From the NCBI RefSeq assembly GCF_051660745.1, contig NZ_JBOFQF010000038.1, positions 62,001 to 126,000 of the forward strand: DNA of 64,000 nt, written 5' to 3'. The notes under the pieces are model-generated. The model was not told the DNA's origin, ran no database searches, and worked only from the letters and a program-made list of their open reading frames with translations. Numbering within the stretch: position 1 is the first letter of the stretch; every line of letters begins with the position of its first letter. Source of the DNA: Segniliparus sp051660745. GTDB lineage: Bacteria; Actinomycetota; Actinomycetes; Mycobacteriales; Mycobacteriaceae. A program made the translations under genes and the position numbers. Of the stretch, positions 15,190 through 23,967 are shown one piece after another.

Positions 15190-16112
15190 GCGACTTCCGG
15201 CGCCGAGGCGGCCCAGGTGTTGCAGTCGACCAGGCTTTTCGCGTCGGCTCCGCGCCGGAACCAGCGGCGGTGGCTCTCCGTCGACGCGTTGATACTGGAC
15301 CCTCCCGCGTCGTCCCCGTAGGACGAGGTGCTCGCGAGGGCCTGGTCGAACATGTCGGTCGTGATGGAGCCGAGCCCGAGCTCGGCGGCGATGAACGAGC
15401 CGCTGAAGCACTGCCATTGCAGCGTGTGCCTGCGCCCGAACTCGCCGCGCTGCGGCGAGTTCTCCGGCACGTTGGCCCTGGCGTTCCGGTACGCGGCCGT
15501 GATGCCCGAGAGGGCCTGCACGTACTCGCCGTACCAGCCCGAGACGAGCCCGAGGGAGGATCCGGGATCGGGGTTGAGGGCGGGGGAGCCCGGTTGCGCG
15601 TACAGGATGTGGATCGAGTCGTCGCAGAGCGAGGCCGAGGAGAGCTCGGGCACGCAGGCCGTGCCGTAGCCCGCGCCGTAGTGGACGGCGAGGCTCGCGT
15701 CGGCGAACGGCAGGTTGGCCGCTTCGAGGACTGGCCGCCAGGTGGCGTTCATGCAGCCGACGGCGGCCTTCATGAAGGCTTGCTCGTCGGCTGCGGTCGG
15801 CTTCCAGCCGGGCAGCCTGCAGGTCGTCCCGTGCAGTGCGAGCCCCCGGTCGTTGAGCAACGGGTGGTCGCGGAGCTTGAGCACGCGGGCGGGCGGCCCG
15901 GTCGCGGTGAGGGGCGGGGGCGCGGCTCTCGTCGGCGCCGCGCCGGGGCTGGGGCCGCCCGCGGCGCCGCGAGCGGCGAGCCAAACGGCGCCCGAGACGG
16001 ACAGGACGGCGGCCACTGCGGCGACGGCGATCAGCGAGACGACCACCGGGCGGCGTAAGCCTGCCGGAGTCTCCGGCTCAGGCTTGATGTACGCCCGGTA
16101 CGCCCGCCTCAT
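15186..16112 (-). CDS. Membrane-anchored YpfJ-type metallopeptidase homologue lacking the HExxH site
   Basis: This 308-aa protein has a short cytosolic start, one membrane segment (about 22-45), a Pro/Ala linker and a domain resembling the putative neutral zinc metallopeptidases (YpfJ). The landmarks align: YGAGYGTACVPEL..SLCDDSIHI, then the helix where the family has HEYGHHVQ, here GWYGEYVQ. The second motif, usually ELQADCxAG, reads TLQWQCFSG. The metal ligands are therefore replaced, while the cysteines and scaffold remain. It is probably a non-catalytic binding protein. The start overlaps the purC stop (ATGA), so the two are coupled. Confidence 0.7.
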   Translation of the reverse strand: MRRAYRAYIKPEPETPAGLRRPVVVSLIAVAAVAAVLSVSGAVWLAARGAAGGPSPGAAPTRAAPPPLTATGPPARVLKLRDHPLLNDRGLALHGTTCRLPGWKPTAADEQAFMKAAVGCMNATWRPVLEAANLPFADASLAVHYGAGYGTACVPELSSASLCDDSIHILYAQPGSPALNPDPGSSLGLVSGWYGEYVQALSGITAAYRNARANVPENSPQRGEFGRRHTLQWQCFSGSFIAAELGLGSITTDMFDQALASTSSYGDDAGGSSINASTESHRRWFRRGADAKSLVDCNTWAASAPEVA

Positions 16113-16978
16113 GCCAACCAGGCTCCGAACGACAGCCCGGTGACCTGCTCGTAGAGCTGGATGTAGCGCTCGCGCGTCGCGTCGGCGACCTCGGCGGGCA
16201 GCGGGGGCGGGGCTGCGCCCCCCGATTTCGACCAACCTGATTCAGGGCTCGTCAGCCAGTTGCGGACGTATTGCTTGTCGAGGCTCGTCCCGGGGCTCTC
16301 GGCGGGCCAGTAGCGCGACGAGTCCGGCGTGAGCGCCTCGTCGGCGAGCACGAGCTGCCCGTCCGAGTCCAGGCCGAACTCGAATTTCGTGTCCACGAGG
16401 GTCAGGCCCCGGTCCGCGACGAGCCGCGAGGCCGCGTCGAAGATCTCCAGGGTCGCGTCGCGGAGCTGCTCGGCGAGCTCGGCGCCCACCTGCTCGGCGA
16501 CGCCGTCGAAGCTGATGCTCTCGTCGTGCTCGCCGACGTCGGCTTTCGTGGTGGGGGTGAAGATCGCGGGCGCCAGCCGGGCGTTCTCGGCCAGGCCCGG
16601 CGGCAGCGCCACGCCGGAGACGGACCCGTCCGCCTGGTAGTCGGACCAGCCGGAGCCGGTGAGATAGCCCCGGGCGATGCACTCCACCGGGACCATGCGC
16701 AGTTTGCGCACCACGAGCGCCCTGCCGAGGACTTCCTCGGGGATGCGCCCGTCGTCCGGCGGGCCCGCGAGGTGGTTCCGGACGGCGAGCCTCTCGAAGA
16801 AGAAGACGGAGAGCGCGGTGAGCACCCGGCCCTTGTCCGGGATGGGGGTGGCGAGCACGTGGTCGTACGCGGAGAGGCGGTCGCTGGCGACGAACAGCAG
16901 GTGCTCGTCGTCCACCTCGTAGAGGTCGCGGACTTTTCCGGAGTGCACGTGCGGGTACTCGGCGAGCGATGGGCGCAT
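16109..16978 (-). CDS. purC: Phosphoribosylaminoimidazole-succinocarboxamide (SAICAR) synthase
   Basis: This 289-aa enzyme of purine biosynthesis joins CAIR and aspartate using ATP, in the cytosol. Characteristic segments are SGKVRDLYEVDDEHLLFVASDRLSAYD at the N-terminus, VRKLRMVPVECIARGYLTGSGW, and LVDTKFEFGLDSDGQLVLADEALTPDSSRYW. Length and order match the long actinobacterial form. It is translationally coupled to the metallopeptidase-like gene downstream; no other pur gene is nearby in the window. Confidence 0.97.
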   Translation of the reverse strand: MRPSLAEYPHVHSGKVRDLYEVDDEHLLFVASDRLSAYDHVLATPIPDKGRVLTALSVFFFERLAVRNHLAGPPDDGRIPEEVLGRALVVRKLRMVPVECIARGYLTGSGWSDYQADGSVSGVALPPGLAENARLAPAIFTPTTKADVGEHDESISFDGVAEQVGAELAEQLRDATLEIFDAASRLVADRGLTLVDTKFEFGLDSDGQLVLADEALTPDSSRYWPAESPGTSLDKQYVRNWLTSPESGWSKSGGAAPPPLPAEVADATRERYIQLYEQVTGLSFGAWLA

Positions 16979-17051
16979 GGGTCATGAGCGTACCTGGCCA
17001 CCCACAGGCCCGCTGGGCCGTCGTGCTGCGGTGTTGCGCCTTTGCCCGTCT

Positions 17052-17088
17052 CATATTAGCATTCACGCATATAAGGATTCGCGCATAT
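17052..17088. promoter_or_regulatory. Three CATAT repeats with 16-bp spacing before the CDF gene
   Basis: CATAT begins at 17052, 17068 and 17084, each followed by related sequence (for example CATTCACG and GATTCGCG). Regular 16-base periodicity just upstream of a metal exporter gene suggests an operator for a metal-sensing ArsR/SmtB- or TetR-type repressor. The regulator is not in view. Confidence 0.4.
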
Positions 17089-17104
17089 GACAGAGGAGAC
17101 CTGA

Positions 17105-18082
17105 ATGGCGCACGACCACGACCACGGGCACGGGCTTGACACGAGCAGCGATCGAAGGTGGCTGTTCGCGGCGTTGGCGCTGTTGCTCGTGTTCATGGCG
17201 GGCGAGGTGGCGGCAGGCCTCGCCGCAGGCTCCCTGGCGCTTTTGTCCGACGCCGCGCACATGCTCACCGACGTGGCCTCGCTCGTCCTCGCGCTCGTGG
17301 CGATGAAGCTCGCCGCCCGCCCGGCCGAGGGCTCCATGACCTACGGCCTGCGCCGCGCCGAGATCCTTTCCGCCCAGCTCAACGGGGCCACCCTCCTCGT
17401 GCTCGGCGGTTGGTTCGTGTACGAGGGGATCACAAGGCTGCTGCATCCGCCGCAGGTCGAGGGCGGGCTGGTGCTCGTCGTCGCGCTCGTCGGCGTCGCG
17501 GTGAACATCGCCGCGACGGTGTGCGTCGGCAAGGCGAACCGCGCCAGCCTCAACGTCGAGGGGGCTTTCCAGCACATCCTCACGGACCTCTACGCCTTCA
17601 TCGCCACGGTCGTCGCCGGATTGGTGATCTGGCTGACCGGGTTCGCCAGGGCGGACGCGCTCGCCGCGCTCGTCGTCGCCGCGCTGATGCTCAAATCGGG
17701 CTGGGGCCTTGTGCGCGCGGCTTCTCGGATCCTCCTCGAAGCCGCTCCCGCCGGATTCTCGCCCGACGCCATCGGCGCGCAGCTTGTCGCGCTCGACGAC
17801 GTCGTCGAGGTGCACGACCTGCATATTTGGGAGATCTCGTCGGGCCAGGCCGCCCTCTCCGCCCACGTGTTGGTCACGGGCGCGGCGGACTGCCACGAGC
17901 GCCGGGTCGCGATGGAGCGGCTCTTGCGCGACGAGCACGGCGTCGAGCACACGACGATCCAGGTGGACCATTTCGCCGAAGGCGAAGAGCACTGCGAGCA
18001 GGCACATGGCCGCGTCCATCGGTCTGAACGAGACGAAGTCGGGCCGGTGGAGCAGACTAGTAGGCATGAGCACCACCACTGA
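17105..18082 (+). CDS. Cation diffusion facilitator (zinc-type metal/proton antiporter)
   Basis: This 325-aa inner-membrane exporter has six membrane segments between about residues 15 and 205. The N-terminus is His-rich (AHDHDHGHG) and the C-terminus ends in HEHHH. The metal-site motifs are present: HMLTD in the second segment (LLSDAAHMLTDVASL) and HILTD in the fifth, the HxxxD pattern of zinc-selective CzcD/ZitB. The cytosolic C-terminal domain includes VHDLHIWEISSGQAALSAHV. GGAGA stands before the ATG. It overlaps the next gene by 17 bases. Confidence 0.92.
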   Translation: MAHDHDHGHGLDTSSDRRWLFAALALLLVFMAGEVAAGLAAGSLALLSDAAHMLTDVASLVLALVAMKLAARPAEGSMTYGLRRAEILSAQLNGATLLVLGGWFVYEGITRLLHPPQVEGGLVLVVALVGVAVNIAATVCVGKANRASLNVEGAFQHILTDLYAFIATVVAGLVIWLTGFARADALAALVVAALMLKSGWGLVRAASRILLEAAPAGFSPDAIGAQLVALDDVVEVHDLHIWEISSGQAALSAHVLVTGAADCHERRVAMERLLRDEHGVEHTTIQVDHFAEGEEHCEQAHGRVHRSERDEVGPVEQTSRHEHHH

Positions 18083-19214
18083 GGCCGACTTCCTCGTCGT
18101 CGGCGCGGGGATAGCCGGGGCTTCGACGGGGTATTTTCTCGCGCCGCACGGCAAAGTCGTCGTCCTCGAGCAGGAGGATGCTCCGGGCTACCACACCACG
18201 GGGCGCTCGGCCGCGATGTACGAGCCCGCGTACGGCAATGCGCAGGTCCGCACGCTGACGGCGGCGAGCAGGGCTTTCTTCGACGCCCCGCCCAAGGGGT
18301 TCGCCGAGCATCCGCTGCTCGCCCCGAGGGGCGTGGTGATCGCGCGGCTCTCGGGAGAGGAGTTCGAGTCCGACTCGCCCGAGTCCGACGAGGCTCTGAT
18401 CGCCGACCTGCTCGACGTGCCGGGGGCGAAGCTCCTCGGGAAAGAGGAGGTGCTCGAGCTCCTCCCGGTGCTGCGCGAGGAGCTCGTGCTGGGCGGCGTG
18501 CACGACACGCACGCCGAAGACGTCGACGTCGGCGAGCTGCACCTCGGCTTCCTCAAGGGGATCCGGGCGCACGGCGGCGAAGTGCGCTGCGGGCGCAAGG
18601 TCGCCTCGCTCCAGCGCGTCGGATCGCATTGGGAAGCGAAGTCGGGCGACGAGGTCTACCGGGCGCCCGTGGTGGTCAACGCGGCCGGGGCCTGGGCCGA
18701 CGTGGTCGCCCAGCTCGCCGGGGCCGGGCAGATCGGGCTGGTCCCCAAACGCCGCTCCGCGTTCGTCTTCCACCCGCCCGAAGGGCTGGACGTGCATGCC
18801 CTGCCAATGGTCAAAGACCTGCGGATGAACTTCTACGTCAAACCGGACGCGGGCATGCTCCTCGGCTCCCCGGCGAACGCCGACCCGGTCCCGCCCCAGG
18901 ACGTGAAACCCCCGGACCTCGACATCGCCCTCGCGATCTACCGGATCGAGGCCGCCACCACGCTCACCGTGGGCCGCCCGGCGCGGACCTGGGCGGGGCT
19001 GCGCTCCTTCGTCGCGGACGAGGGGCTGGTCGGCGGGTACGCGCCCGATGCGGAGGGCTTCTTCTGGGTCGCCGCGCAAGGCGGCTACGGCATCCAGACC
19101 TCGCCCGCGATGGGCGAGGCGACCGCCGCGCTGGTCCTCGGCGAGCAGATCCCGGCGCATATCGCCGCGCACCACGTCACCGCCGAGGCGCTGAGCCCGT
19201 CGAGGCTGCGATGA
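18066..19214 (+). CDS. FAD-dependent amino-acid/glycine oxidase-type oxidoreductase
   Basis: This 382-aa DAO-family flavoprotein has the FAD-binding start DFLVVGAGIAGASTGYFLA and acid sequence VVLEQED. A second conserved part near the C-terminus (TWAGLRSFVADEG, then GFFWVAAQGGYGIQTSPAMGE) is the pattern of D-amino-acid dehydrogenases, notably the D-arginine dehydrogenase group. It should oxidise an amine or D-amino acid. The start at 18066 lies inside the CDF gene, 17 bases before its stop. Substrate is not assigned. Confidence 0.85.
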   Translation: MSTTTEADFLVVGAGIAGASTGYFLAPHGKVVVLEQEDAPGYHTTGRSAAMYEPAYGNAQVRTLTAASRAFFDAPPKGFAEHPLLAPRGVVIARLSGEEFESDSPESDEALIADLLDVPGAKLLGKEEVLELLPVLREELVLGGVHDTHAEDVDVGELHLGFLKGIRAHGGEVRCGRKVASLQRVGSHWEAKSGDEVYRAPVVVNAAGAWADVVAQLAGAGQIGLVPKRRSAFVFHPPEGLDVHALPMVKDLRMNFYVKPDAGMLLGSPANADPVPPQDVKPPDLDIALAIYRIEAATTLTVGRPARTWAGLRSFVADEGLVGGYAPDAEGFFWVAAQGGYGIQTSPAMGEATAALVLGEQIPAHIAAHHVTAEALSPSRLR

Positions 19215-19648
19215 GCGCTCCGGAGTGGCCGACGCTCGTCTACGCCGACGCGAAGGCGGCGGTCGTGTTCTTCGCGAGGGCGTTCGGCTTCACTCCGGGG
19301 ATGCTGGTCGGCTCAGGCGACCTCGTGCTCCGCGCGGAGCTGGTGTGGCAGGGCCGGGGCGTGGCCGTGGTCGAGGCCGCGTCGGAGGCGGCAGGGGAGG
19401 GAGCGGGCTCGGTGTCGCTCGCCGTCGATTCGCCGCAGGAGGCCGACGCGCTGTACGAGCGCGCTGTCGCGGCCGGGGCGCGCAGCGTCCTCGCGCCGCA
19501 CGACGGGGAAGGCCCGGAAAGGAAGGGCAGGGCGCGCCGCTTCCAGGTCGCCGACCCCGAGGGCGTGCTGTGGTTGTTCGCCGCTCAGTGCCCGCAGAGT
19601 TTGGCTGACCCGCAGCCGCTGCCGCTCGCGCAGGCCTCGGCGGAGTAA
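19211..19648 (+). CDS. VOC-superfamily (glyoxalase-like) protein
   Basis: This 145-aa protein has the beta-alpha-beta-beta-beta fold of glyoxalase/bleomycin-resistance/extradiol dioxygenases. The first module has VYADAKAAVVFFARAFGF, and a closing VADPEGVLWLFA lies near residue 115. Metal ligands are not conserved enough to name a reaction. The start overlaps the oxidoreductase stop (ATGA), so the two are coupled, and it may act on the product of that enzyme. The 3' end overlaps the convergent SdpI-like gene by 64 bases. Confidence 0.75.
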   Translation: MSAPEWPTLVYADAKAAVVFFARAFGFTPGMLVGSGDLVLRAELVWQGRGVAVVEAASEAAGEGAGSVSLAVDSPQEADALYERAVAAGARSVLAPHDGEGPERKGRARRFQVADPEGVLWLFAAQCPQSLADPQPLPLAQASAE

Positions 19649-20025
19649 GGGCACGTCGGAGCGCTTGCTGCCGAGACGGGCAGCCGGTCTGCGGCTTTGT
19701 TCCCCACATAGGCCCCGTAGCCGATCGGGAGGAGCGAGACGAGCGCGCCCAGCAGGACCGCGACGGCGAAGCCCAATGGCGCGGGCAGGGCGAGCGCGCC
19801 GATCGCGGTGAGGACCATGACGGCTCCGCCTGCGGCGACGCCCGGGGCGGCGATCTTGTTGGCGAGCTTGAACGCCTCGTCCGAGCGCATGGTGGCGGGG
19901 GTGCGCACGCCCGCGAACCGGTTCGCCGACAGTTTCTGCGTCCACGAGGCCCACGCGACCGCGAGCAGCGCGCAGCCTGCGAGGGCGAAGACGACCGCGA
20001 CGGCGATGACCGAGAAGGAGGGCAT
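19585..20025 (-). CDS. SdpI-like integral membrane protein
   Basis: This 146-aa protein has three hydrophobic segments (about residues 3-25, 55-75 and 80-100). Between the first two is WTQKLSANRFAGVRTPATMRSDEAFKLAN, the conserved loop of SdpI/YfhL-type proteins, which in Bacillus give immunity to the SdpC killing factor. The C-terminus carries four Cys. The ATG at 20025 is used; a TTG at 20046 is possible. The overlap of 64 bases with the convergent VOC gene is long but both frames are protein-like. Confidence 0.65.
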   Translation of the reverse strand: MPSFSVIAVAVVFALAGCALLAVAWASWTQKLSANRFAGVRTPATMRSDEAFKLANKIAAPGVAAGGAVMVLTAIGALALPAPLGFAVAVLLGALVSLLPIGYGAYVGNKAADRLPVSAASAPTCPYSAEACASGSGCGSAKLCGH

Positions 20026-20123
20026 GCGACGAGTGTAATCCTCCAAGGCCGCGCGGACACAAAACCAATGCAGCAGGCTCGCGCCGACGATCTGGTTTGC
20101 ACAGCGCAGTAAGCTCTACGCCC

Positions 20124-22985
20124 ATGACCGAACCTGCTTCGACCCGCTACGACAACACGGCCGCCGGGCGGATCGAGGCGTTCTGGCAAGCCGAATGGGA
20201 GCGCGCCGGGGCGTTCCACGCGGACAACCCGGTCGGCGGCCTCGCGGGCGCGGGCGCGGGGCTGGAGCCGTTCTTCATCATGGACATGTTCCCGTATCCG
20301 TCGGGGGACGGCCTGCACGTCGGGCACCCGCTCGGCTTCATCGCCACGGACGTGCTCGCCCGCTTCCAGCGGATGGCGGGGAAGAACGTCCTGCACACCA
20401 TGGGCTTCGACTCGTTCGGCCTGCCGACCGAGATCTACGCGGTGCAGACCGGGATCCACCCGGCGAAAGTGACGGACACGAACGTGGCGCGGTTCTTGCA
20501 GCAGATCCGCCGCCTCGGCCTGGGCCACGACGAGCGCCGCCGGTTCAACACCTCCGACCCCGACTACTACCGCTGGACGCAGTGGATCTTCCTCAAGATC
20601 TACAACGCCTGGTACGACCAGGGCCAGAAGCGCGCGAGGCCGGTGGGCGAGCTGGAGGCCGAGTTCGCCTCCGGAGCGCGGGCGACGTCGGACGGACGAG
20701 CCTGGGGCGATCTCACGAAGGGCGAGCAGCGCGCGCTGGTCGACTCGTACCGGCTGGTCGGGCGGCACGAGTCGGTGGTGAACTGGTGCCCCGGCCTCGG
20801 CACGGTGCTGTCGAACGAGGAGGTCACCGACGAGGGGCGCTCCGAGCGCGGCAACTTCCCCGTGTTCCGCAAGAACCTGCGCCAGTGGACGATGCGGATC
20901 ACCGAGTACGCCGACCGGCTCGTCGACGACCTCGACCGCCTGGACTGGCCGGACAAGGTCAAGTCCATGCAGCGCAACTGGATCGGCCGCTCGACCGGCG
21001 CGGTGGTGGCGTTCGAGATAGCCGGTGATCGCCGCCTTGGCGCGTTGGAAGTGTTCACGACCAGGCCGGACACGCTGTACGGCGTCACCTTCATGGTGGC
21101 CGCGCCCGAGTCCGAGCTGGTCGACGCCCTCGTGCCGGACCAGTGGCCCGAGGGCACGAGCCCCGAGTGGACCGGCGGGGCGGCGACCCCGGCGGAGGCA
21201 GTGGCCGCCTACCGGGCCAAGGTCGCGAACCGGGGCGAGCGCGAGCGGCAAGAGGAGAAGACCAAGACGGGCGTCTTCACCGGCGCGTTCGCGGTCAACC
21301 CGATCACCGAGGAGCGCATCCCGCTCTTCGTGGCGGACTACGTCCTCGTCGGGTACGGCACCGGCGTGGTCATGGCCGTGCCGGGGCACGACCAGCGGGA
21401 CTGGGAGTTCGCGAAAACCTTCGGCCTGCCGGTCGCCGAGGTCGTCTCCGGCGGCGACGTCGAGACCGGCGCGCACACCGGCGACGGGAAACTGGTGAAC
21501 TCGGGGGCCTGGGACGGGCTTTCGCCGAGCGAGGCCAAGGCGGTCGCGGCGCAGGACCTGGAGCGGCGCGGCGTGGGCCGCGCGCAGCTGCAGTACAAGC
21601 TGCGCGATTGGCTCTTCGCCCGCCAACGCTACTGGGGCGAGCCGTTCCCGCTGGTGGCAGATAGTTCCGTGGACCAGGTCTTCCCGCTCGGCGACGCGCA
21701 GCTGCCGGTCCTGTTGCCCGAGATCGAGGACTTCCGCCCGATCGTGTTCGAAGCCGACGACGCGGACTCCCGCCCGTCCGCCCCGCTGAAGAAGGCGGGC
21801 GCGTGGCTCACGACCGAGTTCGACTTCGGCGACGGGCTCAAGCCCTACACCCGCGAGACGGACGTGATGCCGAACTGGGCGGGGAGCTGCTGGTACTACC
21901 TGCGCTATTTGGACCCGAAGAACGAGGAGACGTTCTGCGACCCGGCGAACGAGCACTACTGGATCGGCCCGAAGCCTGAAAAGCGCGGAGCGGCGGACCC
22001 CGGCGGCGTCGACCTCTACGTCGGCGGCACCGAGCACGCGGTGCTGCACCTGTTGTACGCGCGGTTCTGGCACAAGGTGCTCCACGACTTGGGCGAGGTG
22101 TCCTCGGCAGAGCCGTTCCGGCGCTTGTTCAACCAGGGGTACATCCAGGCCGCCTCGTACACCGACTCCCGCGGCGCGTACGTGCCCGCCGCCGAGGTCG
22201 AGGAGCGGGGCGGCGAGTTCTTCTGGACAGACTCTGATGGAACGACACAGCCGGTCAAGCGCGAGTTCGGCAAGATGGGCAAGAGCCTGAAGAACTCGGT
22301 CACCCCCGACGAGATCTGCGCCGAGTACGGCGCGGACACGTTGCGGGTCTACGAGATGTCGATGGGCCCCTTGGACCAGTCGAAGGACTGGTCTACCAAG
22401 GACATCGTCGGGGCGCAGCGCTTCCTCGCCCGCGTGTGGCGCCTCGTTGTCGACGAGGACGGCGCGGGCAAGGCGAGGGTGGCCGAGTCCGAGCCGGACG
22501 TCGAGACGCTGCGCGTCCTGCACCGCACCATCGCCCAGGTCGGCGAGGACTACCCGGCGCTCAAGTTCAACCTCGCGGTGGCCAAGCTCATCGAGTACAC
22601 CAACCACCTGACGAAACGCTATCTCTCCGACCAGCAGGGCCCGGACGGCGCCCCGCGCGCGGCGGTGGAGCCGCTCGTCGTGATGCTCGCCCCGCTCGCC
22701 CCGCACCTCGCCGAGGAGCTGTGGCGCGCGCTGGGCCACGAGGAGCTGCTGGTCCGCCACCCGTTCCCGGCGGTCGACCCGAAATTCCTCGTGGACGACG
22801 AGGTGAGGCTCCCGGTGCAGATCGGGGGCAAGGTCCGGGCCACCATCGTCGTGCCTGCGGAAGCCGCCGAGGACGTGGTCCGCGCCGCCGCGCTCGCCGA
22901 CCCGAAGGTCGTGGAGCAGCTCGCGGGCAAGGAGCCCAAGCGAGTCATCGTCGTGCCGAAGAAGATGGTCAGCATCGTGCTCTGA
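20124..22985 (+). CDS. leuS: Leucyl-tRNA synthetase
   Basis: This 953-aa class Ia synthetase charges tRNA-Leu in the cytosol. The HIGH motif is HVGH in MFPYPSGDGLHVGHPLGF (near residue 65), and the KMSKS loop is KMGKS near 716. An editing (CP1) domain lies between, with TGVFTGAFAVNPITEERIPLFVADYV. The anticodon-binding and C-terminal domains follow. The length fits actinobacterial LeuRS. The ATG at 20124 begins the conserved protein; an in-frame start at 20097 would add 9 residues. Confidence 0.98.
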   Translation: MTEPASTRYDNTAAGRIEAFWQAEWERAGAFHADNPVGGLAGAGAGLEPFFIMDMFPYPSGDGLHVGHPLGFIATDVLARFQRMAGKNVLHTMGFDSFGLPTEIYAVQTGIHPAKVTDTNVARFLQQIRRLGLGHDERRRFNTSDPDYYRWTQWIFLKIYNAWYDQGQKRARPVGELEAEFASGARATSDGRAWGDLTKGEQRALVDSYRLVGRHESVVNWCPGLGTVLSNEEVTDEGRSERGNFPVFRKNLRQWTMRITEYADRLVDDLDRLDWPDKVKSMQRNWIGRSTGAVVAFEIAGDRRLGALEVFTTRPDTLYGVTFMVAAPESELVDALVPDQWPEGTSPEWTGGAATPAEAVAAYRAKVANRGERERQEEKTKTGVFTGAFAVNPITEERIPLFVADYVLVGYGTGVVMAVPGHDQRDWEFAKTFGLPVAEVVSGGDVETGAHTGDGKLVNSGAWDGLSPSEAKAVAAQDLERRGVGRAQLQYKLRDWLFARQRYWGEPFPLVADSSVDQVFPLGDAQLPVLLPEIEDFRPIVFEADDADSRPSAPLKKAGAWLTTEFDFGDGLKPYTRETDVMPNWAGSCWYYLRYLDPKNEETFCDPANEHYWIGPKPEKRGAADPGGVDLYVGGTEHAVLHLLYARFWHKVLHDLGEVSSAEPFRRLFNQGYIQAASYTDSRGAYVPAAEVEERGGEFFWTDSDGTTQPVKREFGKMGKSLKNSVTPDEICAEYGADTLRVYEMSMGPLDQSKDWSTKDIVGAQRFLARVWRLVVDEDGAGKARVAESEPDVETLRVLHRTIAQVGEDYPALKFNLAVAKLIEYTNHLTKRYLSDQQGPDGAPRAAVEPLVVMLAPLAPHLAEELWRALGHEELLVRHPFPAVDPKFLVDDEVRLPVQIGGKVRATIVVPAEAAEDVVRAAALADPKVVEQLAGKEPKRVIVVPKKMVSIVL

Positions 22986-23013
22986 GCCGAGCCGGAGAGA
23001 AGGAGGCGCCGCT

Positions 23014-23460
23014 GTGGCGAACGTGGCCGAAGAAGTGTCCCAGTGGTTCTTCGAGGAGTATTTCCAAACCTACGTCGGCTCGCTGAACGGCTCGCTCGCC
23101 GTCGGCCCCGAGTTCCTCCTGGACTACTGGAACGTGCCGGTGCGCCTCAGCGCGCCGGGGTTCGCCGCGTGGCTCCGCGCGGACGAGGCGGTCGTCGGCT
23201 TCCACCGGGACTTCGACCGCGTCCAGGCGCAGAGCCAGGGGTTCGCCGACACCGCCGTGCTGGACAGCGCGGTCGTCGGGTACCACGCCGACGCGGCGGG
23301 GGTCGAGCTGGTTTTCTCCCGCCGTCGTGCCGACGGCTCGGAGATCGGGCGTTTCGCGGCCCACTACGAGGTGGGCAGGGACGCGCGGGGCTGGCGGATC
23401 TTCTCCGTGCAGACCGCCCCGACGGCGGCGGAGTCGCTCGCGGAGGCGTGGGGGCAGTAG
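23014..23460 (+). CDS. Conserved hypothetical protein, NTF2/SnoaL-like
   Basis: This 148-aa cytosolic protein follows the alpha+beta cone order of the NTF2-like superfamily. N-terminal helices (WFFEEYFQTYVGSLN) precede a curved sheet ending in RFAAHYEVGRDARGWRIFSVQTAP. No catalytic residues can be assigned. The GTG start is supported by AGGAGG at 8 bases. It follows leuS by 28 bases and may share its transcript. Confidence 0.6.
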   Translation: MANVAEEVSQWFFEEYFQTYVGSLNGSLAVGPEFLLDYWNVPVRLSAPGFAAWLRADEAVVGFHRDFDRVQAQSQGFADTAVLDSAVVGYHADAAGVELVFSRRRADGSEIGRFAAHYEVGRDARGWRIFSVQTAPTAAESLAEAWGQ

Positions 23461-23477
23461 GCTCGCCGAGCATGCTA

Positions 23478-23494
23478 TGTCAACAATATTGACA
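23478..23494. promoter_or_regulatory. Palindromic operator TGTCAA-N5-TTGACA
   Basis: A perfect 6-6 inverted repeat around CAATA lies 21 bases before the start codon of the Ddn-type gene. A -10-like TATGCT is at 23503-23508. It looks like a TetR-type operator placed over the promoter. Confidence 0.5.
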
Positions 23495-23514
23495 TTGTGT
23501 GCTATGCTGGAGCT

Positions 23515-23967
23515 ATGGCTGAGATAGATATCACACCCCCGCCGAAGTGGCTCAAGCTCGTCAACAAAGGCATGGTCTTCGCGCAGCGCGCGCTCGGAGT
23601 CACGATGGGCCCGGTCCACGTGCTGACCGTCCCCGGCCGGACTTCCGGCGAGCCGAGGTCCACCCCGATGTCGATCGTGGCGTTGAACGGCGCCCGCTAC
23701 GTCGTCGCGGGCTACGCGAAATCCGATTGGGTGCGCAACGCCCGCGCCGCGAAGGCCGGGACGCTCTCGGTGGGCAAGAAATCGCAGGACGTGGGCATTG
23801 TCGAGGTCGACGCGGACGAAGCGCGCCCGGTGCTGCGCGAATTCCCGACCCAAGTCCCCACCGGGGTGGGGTTCATGAAGCGCAGCGGCGTGGTCGAGAA
23901 CGGCACGCCCGAGGAGTTCGAGGCGTTGGCGGGCTCTGTCGTCGTCTTCCGTTTCGACTCTTTGTGA
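23515..23967 (+). CDS. Ddn-type deazaflavin (F420)-dependent nitroreductase family protein
   Basis: This 150-aa protein of the deazaflavin-dependent nitroreductase family has the split-barrel signature VHVLTVPGRTSGEPRSTPM, followed by YVVAGYAKSDWVRNARA. These regions bind cofactor F420 in Ddn of mycobacteria. It probably reduces quinones or nitro compounds at the membrane using F420H2. The start at 23515 follows GGAG; an upstream start at 23497 is possible. A palindrome just upstream suggests repression by a TetR-type protein. Confidence 0.85.
   Translation: MAEIDITPPPKWLKLVNKGMVFAQRALGVTMGPVHVLTVPGRTSGEPRSTPMSIVALNGARYVVAGYAKSDWVRNARAAKAGTLSVGKKSQDVGIVEVDADEARPVLREFPTQVPTGVGFMKRSGVVENGTPEEFEALAGSVVVFRFDSL

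Noticed and set aside
19290..22760. 1156-aa open frame on the minus strand opposite leuS
   Set aside because: It is antisense to a certain leuS gene, very rich in Arg/His/Gly with no domain. It is a GC-rich shadow frame.
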